Origin: Rotaria macrura
Taxonomy: Eukaryota > Rotifera > Eurotatoria > Philodinida > Philodinidae
Reading direction: 5' to 3'
Assembly: GCA_900239685.1 (NCBI GenBank)
Contig: OENT01000136.1
Coordinates: 124,001 to 188,000 of the forward strand
Length of the DNA: 64,000 nucleotides
Shown: piece by piece, positions 1 through 11,600 of the stretch
Layout: each line of letters starts with the position of its first letter
Numbering within the stretch: position 1 is the first letter of the stretch
The notes under the pieces: generated by a model
Told to the model about the DNA's origin: nothing
What the model saw: only the letters and a program-made list of their open reading frames with translations
Databases searched by the model: none
Position numbers and translations under genes: made by a program

Positions 1-2916
1 CATGTTTTTGATGCTTGCACGAAATTGCATGCAATTCAGTAAAACAGCGTTATTTTGTGACGATTTCTTTTTCTTTGATGGCTAACATACTCGACTATAT
101 GCCTGTACACTCATTCGATTCATTCGAAGTATTTTTCTCCATAGGCCTTTTTGAAAATTCAAATTAAGGAGCGTTTGAGGAGTATTTCGCAAAATATTAA
201 TTCCATAGGTGAAGACCACTTTTACAGAAATTCTTTTCAAAGATATCGGAAAGAGCGTATTTGAAAATACCAGAAAATGTTTCTCTTGTAACTTACGACG
301 GCGTAAAAATTGTCGAAAAATACTCTACATGTTAACGCATTTTGAGTTTGAAAGGTTGAAATTTTCGGACGATTTTTTCTTCGATTTAGAACTTAGCCGT
401 TATGAAGTTCGTCAAAATCTTTCATACATGGTTTTGTAGAGAATTGAATGCTGAATCATACGGGGAAACAATTCAGTTTCAATTAATGAAAATTAGAACA
501 AAGAATGAGAACATTATTATTGCTGGTCCACTCGTTACTATAATGGAGTATTGATAGTATTTTCTTAATTCATTATTATCTGTTCTCTCACTTTTTTTAT
601 AGTCATTTTATGAACGAAAAATTGATCGAATCACTTTCTATACGAAGTGTATCTTCTATTAAGCAACAGCTGGAATATATGGGAAGTTTTTTAAATCATT
701 TGAAGTTCAATGAAATGTTTTTTCTATTCTACTAGGAGAATGACAGAATCTCTTAGAGATTCTATGAACTTCGGCTTCATGATTTTCCTTTCAAGTAAAA
801 CTCACTTTACATGTTCCCGAATTCTAACCGAAGTTCGCTGCAAAATAATTGTACAAAAAAAACTTCGATCAATCTCAAAACTTACAGCATGAGAGCAAGA
901 GACTTTGTTTATGAGCACTTGTTTTATTTCCTGTTAAACACAAGTCATATGTCATTCAATGGAAAACTAACTAAGATTTTGTAAGAAATCATACATTCAT
1001 CGGGAATGAGTTTCGACATTCACGAAATTGATCTAAAAACTTTATGATCAGATAAATCTTTATGTTTTCATTATAAGTTGATCTCATTTCACTAAGTACA
1101 CGTTATTCATTATGAGAACAATGTGATAGATCTAAATTATTTTTACAAAGAATATAAACTGAAAAGTAAACTAATCGTTTTTCTGCATTGAAATCTATTA
1201 CCATAACACATGTAAAAGGATTTAATCAATAAAAAGACTCACTATTAGCAATCATGTGGATCAAGTCTTTAGCTACAAAGATAATGTCCAGAATTTAAAT
1301 GTTTTGAAAATACAAAAGATTTTATTTCGATAACTGATATTTAGTACTAGTTACGCTAAAAAGACTTTTTTCTTATATTCATTATCTATCTGAGGTTTCT
1401 CTATAACAAATGGATCAACAAACCTGTGAACTCGACTTGAACTTAACAGATGATGACATGGATACCGTCTCCAAGAGAGTTCGAAGTTAAATTAGTTTGT
1501 GATTTGGATGAGTTGGGATGTAGTTATGAAGCTTTTAAAATTTTAAATAAAAATAAACACTTTTTCTTTCTTCTGTTCTTGTATCGAGGAGCCTGTTTTG
1601 GCAGCTACGTTATTTCCATGATGCTGCTCGAAAATATTTTCTCCACTTCTATTGGATGGCATGGTTTTTCCCGAGAGAAACTGTCACTTTCGAAATGTAG
1701 AAGGATCACAACTATGTCCAATTATGTATTTCAGAGCGTGCTTCGTGAAAAGTTAAATCGTTAGATTATGATAAATTTGTAATTGTAAAATCTAACCGAA
1801 TGTTTTTCAATGATTCTGCATCCATAAAAAGCGAATAATTACAAGAAATGTCTTGTTGAAGATAGATATCGATACTATGTTAAATTTAGGAATCGATAAT
1901 TAAGGTATATAATTCACATTTACTAGCATCAACAAGTTAAATCTGTGTAGTAGAAAAAGAAGGATTTATGTGTGGTAAATCATAGGTTTCAATAGAAATT
2001 TTTTAGTAAGTAGATGTTCACTTTTGCTACTATGCAATCATAAAAGATCAAAAAGAAATCCTGTCAAACTAGAACTCAACTAGAGAACATTTTACAGTAG
2101 CACAGATGAGAGAATGATAAATTAACCATGCCTCTGAGACATTAGACACAGAATGGAAAATAATCCACTTCTCTGCAAATCACAAGACCTAAAACAGTCT
2201 CGAGCAGTTTGATTACAACTGAAAAAATTGTTGACAGCAAATTTTTATCGAAATACTGGTTTTTTGAAAATCTATTCAAAAAACCTGATCAAATTCTGTA
2301 TCCATATTGAAACAGGACGGCTCGACAACAGCATTTTTTCTAAAACATTTTTTCTAGCAACTTGTTCAAGTTGGTATTTGCTTTCACGTGGGTTTAAGTC
2401 TCTTGAAAATAGCATTTATTTCGGAGAAAAACTATGACATCCCATAGAATTAGAGAAAATCTTCTCAGAAGACAGTTTAGAAATAGCAGACTTATGAAGA
2501 GTCACTTTCTCTCTGTACGTTAGAATCGAGGGGGGAAAACGCAGATGTTTTCCAAATTTCGAAAATTTGATAACTGCATAACAACTCATCCAAAGCACGA
2601 ACTATTTTGACCAGAGATGCTTGCAGATGTTCTCTACAAACAGATGAGATGTCAGTTGTTTTGCATTTCATTCATATTCAGATTCATTCATATTAAACTT
2701 TGAGCGACGAAAGAAATTTTATCAATGGTTTCGTCTGTCTTGAAAATAATCGGCATTCTTTTTATCATCTAATTATCTTGAGAAAATCGCTGCTCAAATA
2801 AAATAAAATGAGAAGAACTTATTTTACAGATTAATCCGCTTTGATCCGTTAAATATTGATAATAATATCTCAAAAGTTAAGTTTAACATCCGCGCATGAA
2901 AACTTTCGTACGAGTT
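1..2916. other. Non-coding stretch, no gene recognised
   Basis: AT-rich sequence. Open frames here are short, many start at non-ATG codons, and none looks like a known family. The missing C-terminal exons of the adjacent minus-strand LMBRD2 gene would be expected here. I looked on the minus strand for a hydrophobic exon behind a plausible acceptor in about the first 200 bp past that gene and saw none; further out I only judged the open frames. Confidence 0.5.
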
Positions 2917-4524
2917 TCATTGAAATAATTGAAAATCGAAAAATTTACCCAATTTCGGATGTTGACTAAATAAGTTCTGTCGTAACCATGATGGTGGATA
3001 TGGATTTTGTTTAACAAATTCATGATTAGAATTCTTTTCACTATTAAGAATATCTTCTAAAAAGTAAGCTTCATGAATCGTTCGTATCCATAATACTTGT
3101 ACACGATGATGAATATGAATATATTTTTTTAGGCGTTCATGTAATTTAACTAATTGACTTTCGATTTCTGTAGGAGGAAAACGATTTGTTATTGCTATGC
3201 GATTATTATCATAATCTTCGAGGGTTAATTTAATTCGATTTAAATATTGTTCCGGAACAATTTTAACGATACGATCAAGATAACGTCTTAATGGATTATC
3301 GGACTTGATTTCCATACAAAACTTTGTAACATCGTCAATAAGAGAATCTAAACGCTCTTCGACTTCAATTTTTTCGCCATAGATCTTAGCTAATTTGAAT
3401 TGTGTATGTGCAAGCATATATCCTGTTCGAGAATGATTGTATAGATTGACTGGAACTTGAACAAGACCATAACCAAGCATTAGAACAAGAAGAAATAGAC
3501 CCCATGTTGTACTTGCTGCTACTATGGTGGCCTACAAGTAAATCAATCTATTGATTCATATTTATTTTATCGAATATTTTCGCTAACTAATCAATTATGT
3601 ATTAATAAATATAATGTCTACATCATTATAGACACTGTCTAAGTCAAGTTTACTCGAGAATCTGATAGTACATCATTGTATACTTTCTTGAATTTAAAAT
3701 CATAGAAAGAGCATAGGTACCACTCAATAATGTAATTGATTCCTGATTGATCAAATATACAAATATTTATTACCATAAAATTGGACGAATTTAATTGAAC
3801 TTTCGTTGCAACATATATAATAAGAACGATGAATATGAATAGAAGTGTTCCGTAAAAAATTAAATTAGCTTTAATAGCATATTTAATTTTTCCTTTGATA
3901 GAAAACTCTCCTGAAACAAAAAGAAACTTCAAATAGAAAACAACTGGTCACACACATATCGTATCCACCTGTTTCGCAGAACGATTGCATCAACGGTAAA
4001 ATAAGCCTAATAGAAAATCAAACAGAATCAATTTTCTATCTATATGTCTTCTAAAAGTTTAGTACCAAGTAAGAACTTGAGATGTCCAATAAACAATTTG
4101 CCATAGAACTCTATATGCTTTCGGATCAACATAGGACCATGGTCGAGGACAAACATCACTTGGTGAATCATTCTACAAATGTTTTTTTTTCAATTTTACT
4201 TTCAAAGAAAAGTAAATCGTTACTATAATTGAACTATTAATTATTGGCTTTATTGTTGGTGATGAATGCGACAAACAATCTCGATAAGCTGCCTTAAATG
4301 AAAAATAAAATAAAACCTAATTGAGATTTACGAAGAAACATCTGTCATACATGTGAAATATCAAGTGGAAGAATAAAAACTATAAGTACTGAGAAAAACC
4401 ATGCAATAAACACAGCACCAGTGGTTATAGGATGTTGCCGACGATAATTACCACAGCGATAAAGGAATATGAGTGTTATGATACATGAAAAAATTATATC
4501 AAAAATAAATGCAACGCTGGACAT
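2917..4524 (-). CDS. LMBRD2: LMBR1 domain-containing protein 2 homologue, C-terminal half not found
   Basis: Multi-pass membrane protein of the LMBR1/LMBRD2 family; the human member is linked to receptor signalling at the membrane. Exons read by hand: 4524-4351, 4292-4224, 4172-4066, 4006-3969, 3910-3774, 3531-2917. The start Met opens with MSSVAFIFDIIFSCIITLIF, a first membrane helix. Recognisable LMBRD2 blocks follow: FILPLDIS, PRPWSYVDP, VYWTSQVLTWL, GEFSIKGKIKYAIKANLIFYG, WGLFLLVLMLGYGLVQVP and HHRVQVLWIRTIHEAYFLED. The last exon reaches a stop at 2917, giving about 379 residues against roughly 695 in human, so the C-terminal set of membrane helices is absent. A possible donor (TTGG then GTAAAT) at 2949/2948 could lead to a further exon, but I found none. 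It is either a truncated gene, a decaying copy, or has a distant 3' exon. Confidence 0.85.
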
Positions 4525-5682
4525 TTCTTATCTAAAATAATTAATCATTTTTAATAATCAAAATAAAATTGAAAATAAGTTTTCAATAAAAAGTAAAAGG
4601 TTTTGAAATTCATTCACATGCACTTATGTACTTTTCAAGACCGACCAATGACTTCTATGAAAATGATTATGAAATAAATACTATTCATGATGAAAGTTTA
4701 CTCATTTTAGTACAGACTATCGATATAACTGAGTCATATAACTATGTGCATGTTTTACGAGTTGTTCAAAAAATGAAGTTTTAATTATTGAACACTATAC
4801 CTAATTTGAATTAGAAAGCATCGTCCGTGAAAACCATCGAGAAGAATGGTACGTATACCATTGATGACCACTGCTCATTAGTCGGGTCCATTTTAAGAGT
4901 AAAACAATTCAAAATAAATGGCTCAGTTTAACGTAAAAGTTCTTTCTAAAAAATCTGAATTTCATCGAAAGATATTCTTGAATAATGTTTCCATCGTATT
5001 GAATATTAATTTACTAATAGATAATACCATTGTCACAAGTACTATTGAGAATCGTTTATTATTTTTTGTTAAATAAACAAGATTTTCGAGCATCGACAAA
5101 TAGCTATTGGGTATCAACTATTACTTTTCATCGAATAGAAACACGATAAACCCATGTGATTTATTGTATTATATTGGTAAAATTACATGTTTTTCTATTT
5201 GATCTTATCAACAGATGATAATAAGCAATTATGAAGTTGAATAAAAAGCGACTGCCATGCACTTCTTAGAACCTTTTCAAGTTATTTGATACGTCACTTT
5301 TTTCCTTATCATCATCAAGTTTTCATTTTTGATTCGAACTTAAAATATTAACTCACAGCACAGGTCGAAATACCTATTCGAAATTGATAAGAATCGTTAG
5401 AGACGTTCGTAACCTGCCATTGACAGTCGAATTGTATGTATGTATGGTAAGTCTGACGAGACAAAATCATGGGTGAGTCATTATCTATGAATATCTCACA
5501 ACCAATCATCGATTTATTCCTGTAAAATTTTTAAAAGTAGGAAGTACATCAGCCTAATTATATTTTATTGTAAGTTCAGACCGATGTAGACCTTATTTAG
5601 ATGAATTCAATTTGAGAATTTAGATAGATGTCGTTATGAAAAGAAAAAGATCGTCTATTGTCAAAATGTTACTTTTCAGACT
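4525..5682. promoter_or_regulatory. Divergent intergenic region between LMBRD2 and the APH-type kinase
   Basis: 1.16 kb between two head-to-head starts, so it should hold both promoters. No TATA box or known operator could be assigned. A pyrimidine-rich stretch ending in CAG lies 3 bases before the downstream ATG, so a 5' UTR intron is possible. Confidence 0.4.
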
Positions 5683-6720
5683 ATGATTACTGGTGAAGAA
5701 CTCGCCTCGATACTAATCAGATATTCAATAGGGGAACTCATACCTTCGTCACTCGAGCGTATAACTGATGGATGGACAAATATAACGTGCAAATTTCATT
5801 TAAAATCAAGTGATCAACATTATATTCTTCGAGAATATCTTCCAACGGCGCAACGAACAATTGCATTAGAAGATATTCAAGTAGAATTGAATTTTATTTC
5901 TTACCTTTTTAAACAATATCAACTTCCAGTAGTTCCAATGATTGATCCACCAGGAATTGTTCCAATCAATAATGGACATTATTGTACGATTTTTCCATTT
6001 ATCGATGGAATTAAATACGTTAATACACCCGAAAATCCTCTCCGACAATTATGGCAAACAATTGCAATTAGTCAATATCTTGGCCGAATGCATTCGATCG
6101 ATAATTATCGGTGTGATTGTGCATTCAATCGACAAACAATTAATATTGTGGATACTAAATATCAACTTGTAAATTGTTGTGATGAATTTGAAAAAGATTA
6201 TCCTGACCTATATAAACGAATACGTCAAATTCTCGATGAACACACGCATTCTATTCCATTAATTGAAAATGATCTTGAACAAATAATATTTCAAGAAAAT
6301 CTTGAAAAACATCTTCCGAAAGGTTTTATACATGTTGACATTCATGATGAAAATGTTCTTTTTCATCGAAATGAAAACAAAATCGCCGCAGTACTGGACT
6401 TTGACGATATGTCCTATGGTCCTTTTATCATTGATGTTGCCATGACATTATGTTTTTGGTGTTCATGTGGGTCACTATTTAATACCGATTATGCTAAGCA
6501 ATTCTTAACTGAATATCAAAATGCACGAAATATGTTCTTCACCATTGACGAATGGAATCTATTAGAACTTTATTGTTATATGGCAATGTTTCATCAAATA
6601 TTATTTGCCATTCGATCACGAGATAGTGGTAGAGCTATTAACGAAACAATCATGGAATTAATTTTAATCAGCGAACAAATTTCTCAAGATAACACGTTTT
6701 TAAAAACATTTAATAGATAA
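5683..6720 (+). CDS. APH-superfamily small-molecule kinase (homoserine kinase II / hydroxylysine kinase group)
   Basis: An intronless 345-residue protein. It belongs to the aminoglycoside phosphotransferase fold, whose members phosphorylate small molecules. The Brenner motif is HVDIHDENVLF at residues 217-227, with D219 as catalytic base and N224. The Mg-binding motif is LDFDDMSYGPFIIDVA at 238-253, and the segment after it (MTLCFWC) recalls homoserine kinase type II. FPFIDG at 104-109 fits the hinge. ISQYLGRMH at 129-137 is another family block. Length suits the family (about 310-370). The substrate cannot be told from sequence: bacterial homoserine kinase/SrkA-like and animal hydroxylysine kinase are both possible. 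All surrounding genes are split by several introns, so the lack of introns is out of character and compatible with horizontal acquisition or retrocopying. Confidence 0.8.
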   Translation: MITGEELASILIRYSIGELIPSSLERITDGWTNITCKFHLKSSDQHYILREYLPTAQRTIALEDIQVELNFISYLFKQYQLPVVPMIDPPGIVPINNGHYCTIFPFIDGIKYVNTPENPLRQLWQTIAISQYLGRMHSIDNYRCDCAFNRQTINIVDTKYQLVNCCDEFEKDYPDLYKRIRQILDEHTHSIPLIENDLEQIIFQENLEKHLPKGFIHVDIHDENVLFHRNENKIAAVLDFDDMSYGPFIIDVAMTLCFWCSCGSLFNTDYAKQFLTEYQNARNMFFTIDEWNLLELYCYMAMFHQILFAIRSRDSGRAINETIMELILISEQISQDNTFLKTFNR

Positions 6721-6975
6721 TTTTTCCGCTGCATGTTCTCTTCGACTTTGGATTTGTTCAACGTTCGTGCAGACAAAATGTCGAGTTTCAGTGAATGATT
6801 GTTCATTTATGCACAATTTTCATTGAATCAGATCAAATATGAAAGAAAAGTTTTGTTGACAAGAAAAGAAATTTATTTTTAAGTCTGAAATGTAACAGGA
6901 AAAGAAAGTTATCTTAAATATACTGAAATCGTAATGAACAAAAACTAAAATTCAACTGATATTCTTGTTGCCTGT

Positions 6976-7335
6976 TCATATTACATCAAAAAGTACATTA
7001 TCGTCGTAGTACATTGATTCCCATTGAGTAGGACTGTTTAACCATGAGTTGTATTCTTGAAATTCGTATGGGTCATAAAATTGTGTTGAGTTATGCGCAT
7101 ACATATCGAGATAAAGATTTTCTTGATTAGCATAACATGATAATGGCGTTTCGAATTTCAACGGTACTGCTTTTAAGTCGTCGACAGCTTTTTGAATCTT
7201 AGGATCCATCACATGACATTGCATTAGAAAGTTTGAATCAATGGCTCCGCCTAATCGTGTAGCAAATCGAACGAGTGCACACGACATTGGACATCCGCTT
7301 GATAACGTATAAGGATCAGCGTAATAATCAACCAT
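6976..7335 (-). CDS. Small hypothetical protein, possibly a last exon
   Basis: An ATG-initiated frame of 119 residues that I do not recognise. It is rich in Tyr, Asp and Asn with a few Cys (SGCPMSCALVRFATRLGG near the start, LSCYANQENLYLDMYAHN in the middle) and ends in an acidic tail (YYDDNVLFDVI). No signal peptide or membrane helix is evident. The frame stays open upstream to about 7362, where TTTTAACGCAG could be a splice acceptor, so this may be the 3' exon of a longer gene. It converges on the APH-type kinase with a 255-bp gap. Composition is more protein-like than the frames around it, but coding status is uncertain. Confidence 0.4.
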   Translation of the reverse strand: MVDYYADPYTLSSGCPMSCALVRFATRLGGAIDSNFLMQCHVMDPKIQKAVDDLKAVPLKFETPLSCYANQENLYLDMYAHNSTQFYDPYEFQEYNSWLNSPTQWESMYYDDNVLFDVI

Positions 7336-8685
7336 TGTAGGTGTTAGTAGAAATCGTTTCACTGCGTTAAAATGATGTATTTTTATACGGTAGTTAATAA
7401 AAATGAAGGTGTTGTTAATTTTATATTACCAATCGAAGAAAAAATCAAGGCTGAATTCGATCGAACGGAAAATGACTGAATACATGTATATATACATGTA
7501 TATATACACAAATGTCTGCTTATCGACCCTCCTTTGTATTTTTCATTTCAATGACAGAGCATACATACAAGATCAAAACCGATACGCTTGATATCGTTCT
7601 TTGTATTTAATTCGAAAATTGACATTAGATTTCGAGTGTGGATATTCCGATAACATAAATGAATGAAATATTACTTCGATGTTTCTCATCTCTATTTTTT
7701 GCATAGAGATGCAAAGTATTGATTGCTGAAAAGAACACTATTTTACTATAAACGAGCGTTTAATTAAAAATGCTTTGAGTCGTTATATTTAACCTTCGAA
7801 TATAACCGATAAAGACGTCGAATACTTATATATATACATGCGTATGGTGAAGATTGTTTTAAAAACTTAATTCTATTCAAGTATCAAAATATGCACGTCT
7901 CTATCTTAATTTAAATCTTCTTAATTAAATCAAGTTTTTGATTTGACAAATATTTTTTTCTAGGAATCTGCAGATAACAAATTATTCAACGCACAAATGC
8001 GTTCTGCTGCAGTAGACATGTCAATCAGAGCATATAATCGTTAATCAAAATCACGTTCACAATCCTACCGTTGCGTTTATTAAACAGGCCTTGACGTTTT
8101 GAGTAACTATCCATGAGAATATCTTAATGAAAAAATAAAACAAAGCTCTATGAAGGTTACCGATGTAGATGAAAGACGATCAACAATATTTACACTAATT
8201 AAACCAATCGCTAAATCTCAAGGGTAACTTTTACTGATTACCTTTGAATCATAAGAGGACTATTTTCTTAATATGACAAAAGAACTTCATCAATAATTAG
8301 ATTTTATGATATAAAATTTTAAATGCATCGTGCGTACATCTTTAATTATGTAAGATATTGAAGATATGTTCAGCATTTTTAAATAAAATTATATCGTCAT
8401 GTTGAAGCATTCATTCGTGCTGAATACAATCAATGGTGAAGACACTGGTCGACATGAAATGTTTCGTATACATCTCTGTAATTGAGTTCTGTCTATTCTT
8501 TCAAACAAATATAATCTATGTCTGATATGTGACAGGTAGTATGAAACATTTCCATTATTTATTTTTTTTTTGCTATTCGAACAAGAAAGAAGTAAAGCTA
8601 ACCCAAATGAATTGGTTTATTCACATAAAAATTTACTAGATGGAAAAGAAAATACTTGTTTACAAAAAATAAATAAATGTTTGTG
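7336..8685. other. Non-coding stretch with a short alternating AT repeat
   Basis: Downstream of the TTLL7-like gene. Contains a small tandem of TACATGTATATA units at about 7481-7510. Nothing else recognised. Confidence 0.5.
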
Positions 8686-11600
8686 TTAAGATTTAATCAT
8701 AACTGTTAATCCTTGATCATGTTTTTGTTTCTGTTGATAATTTTTTTCATCCATTGTGTATCGATAGACAATAAACAAAGATTCTTGACACAAATCAACG
8801 AAACGATAACAACAATCTAATTCAATCGTTGACAAATGAGTTGTACTTTTAACAAACAACGATTCCCACGAACTATTCAAAACACAAGAAAATTTGAATA
8901 AGAAAACGAATAATTTGAACTGAGGAATATCGTCAAGTAGATTGAAGAGAAAAAGTCAAATAAATACTAAATCGTTTGATGAATCAAGAAATTAATAGGT
9001 TATGTTAAAATTATATATAGTGTCATCATTCAAATTAACACATTTCAGTAACATATTCATGTCATATGTTTTTCTGTATTACGACTATTGTAACTTTGGA
9101 TTATCGGAGAATAGAATTCGTTTCTAAAACGGAATATTTTTCGGTTAAATCTTCAGTACTACATGAATTTTCATACTGAACTGTTCTCTGTTTTCTCTAG
9201 GCAATCGCGGTGGTATCTATTAGCATCAATAATAAATGACCAGTCAAAGAACAAGTGTTGCTAGATTAGGGTGCACTGATAATCAGGGGATATAGACAGA
9301 CGAGAATATATAAGGGATTTATTAATTTTTGGTATTATACCGATGTAAAATTCAAAGTGGATAAATATTTTTCGAAATGCTGATTTGTTTTCCGGCTATT
9401 GATTAACATCTAGTGATGATATGCCCATCAGTATGAATATACAACTTCTCTGGATATTCATTCTCGTATACATAATCTCAACTTTTGGTGTTGTCTCACG
9501 CTTTTTTGTCAGTTTAATTTTCATTTTTCTCATCATGTCTGTGCTCATCAATCACGCATTCGAGAGAAACACAAATCTATACGATCTATTACCTGTGTTT
9601 ATTTTGACACGTTTCCCAGAAACATTGCCCATGATTAGCTAATAAACGTCGTTGTAATTTCATCAGATGACGATTCAATGGCAATTGTTGGGCAAGTTGA
9701 TCAAGAATACAAACTTTTTTAATTATTTGTTGTACATTATTCCAAACAATATCTATGATTGATTGTCGTTTTTGTGCATCGAATTGACCCAACCAAAATC
9801 GACCGATATCGACTTTATAGTCATTCCAACTTTCGATTATCTAGTATTGTTGAAATTTATAAATAAGAAGTTGATTTGGAAATCAAACGAACCTCATTGA
9901 AAATCTGATTCGTTTCTTTATCAGATTTATTTGGATAATGGATATGTAGATTATTCATTTGATCAAGGATTAATTGATATAGACGATTGAAATCATTGTT
10001 ATTTAATTGAAGTTCCTAATAAAAAAGAAAATTTGATAAACTAAGACAATATTAGTTTAGTTTCTTTTTGTATACTTCATTGATGTCAACTGGGGGTGTT
10101 GTATTGTTGTTCAAGTGTTGCTGTCGAGTTGCTTGTACAATCGATGAATATGTAACCATTTGAGATTTATCATGAAATGGGCTAGACTTCGGCGAACGAG
10201 GCCGGGATTTTTCAACAGGTTTTGCCGATTCTGGCAATGAAGAGTAAGCTCGTTTTTCCGTTATGCGTTGAGCTGATACACCAGGTGGTATCATATCTAA
10301 TTCTGCTGTGGATCGACTAACGTCACCTGTTAAAGTAAGTGAGTTTGGTTTTCCCTTCGGAGTATTTAACGATGATGATGAGCTTGACCGAACGATACTA
10401 GGTGGTGTTTGCGTTGATACTACTTTCATAGCTGAATCACTTGTTGCCGATGAAGGCTTTTTAAGCCTATCGGTATGTGATAAAACTGATCGACGATCAT
10501 ACTCATCATCAGTTAGATCAAAGGCAAAACTTGTAGAAGTTGATAGACGATTTAATAAAAGATTGCTGTTGGACGTCTAAATTAATAAAAGTATTTCTGT
10601 CTATATAACAGCTATCTTAAAGTTTATTTTATTCGTCGTTTGTCATCAGTAGTAGTTTGAAAAGTCAGTGAACAAAGCCACCATCTTCTTCTTAGTTAAT
10701 ATATAAGATGCAGAAAAATACTTCGAGTAGAACTTTTCAATAAATTTTACTATTAGCTGATTGTATTCTGTTAGAAGACCAAGTGGAGCACTTCTATCCG
10801 TCTATTATTTGATTAATTCAAAAATAAATTCATCGTGAACTGCAACGTGACTTTATTGGTGAGAAGTGTGGAAAAATATATTCTTTCATCTACAGAGCTA
10901 TTTGTATTCGAAAATGAAGCGTATGCAGAGGTTTTCAATAATTAGTATTTTCGAAATCATACTGATCGCTTTAGTTTCTGTTTTAACCTACTGAAAACAG
11001 ATTTACAATAGACCATAAATAAATGATGTGCAAACAAATTATTTGTACAAGCGAAAAGACTAGACAAAGCATTGACGAACATTTATGCAATTTAGAATCT
11101 CTCGAACAAGAGACGTTTGCACTGTCAGCACATCATCAACGAGCTACTGCATTTCGTTCGATGGCGTTGCCTGTGAAAACATAAACGTACTCGAGAAAAC
11201 TGTAAGACATAGACTTTTCAATTTTCTTTTGAAATTGATCCTATGGATAGTTCATAAACAAAATCGAATTATTTGAAAAAAAATCGATGAGAAAACTGTT
11301 TCGTGCTCTGGATGAAATTTTCCATCTCCATATTATTTCAACTGATTAAAATCACCCATACGAATACAAAATGAATGTTCTGTTTCTAAATTCTTGCATC
11401 AGCTTATATGAATAAAAAGAGTGACACAAATCATGGACTTAATTAATAAAGAGGAGCCAAATACAATTGAAGATAAAAGTACGACGCATTTGATGAAGTG
11501 TGCACTGGTCATCAATTGCTGACTTAGCATGTATCTGTAAACAAACATAAACAGGCACACTTTGATGATTTACACGGTTCAATATTATGATCCTTCATCA

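Noticed and set aside
9421-9642. Hydrophobic plus-strand frame within the TTLL7-like gene
   Set aside because: Overlaps a confirmed exon on the other strand and an intron; no family match.
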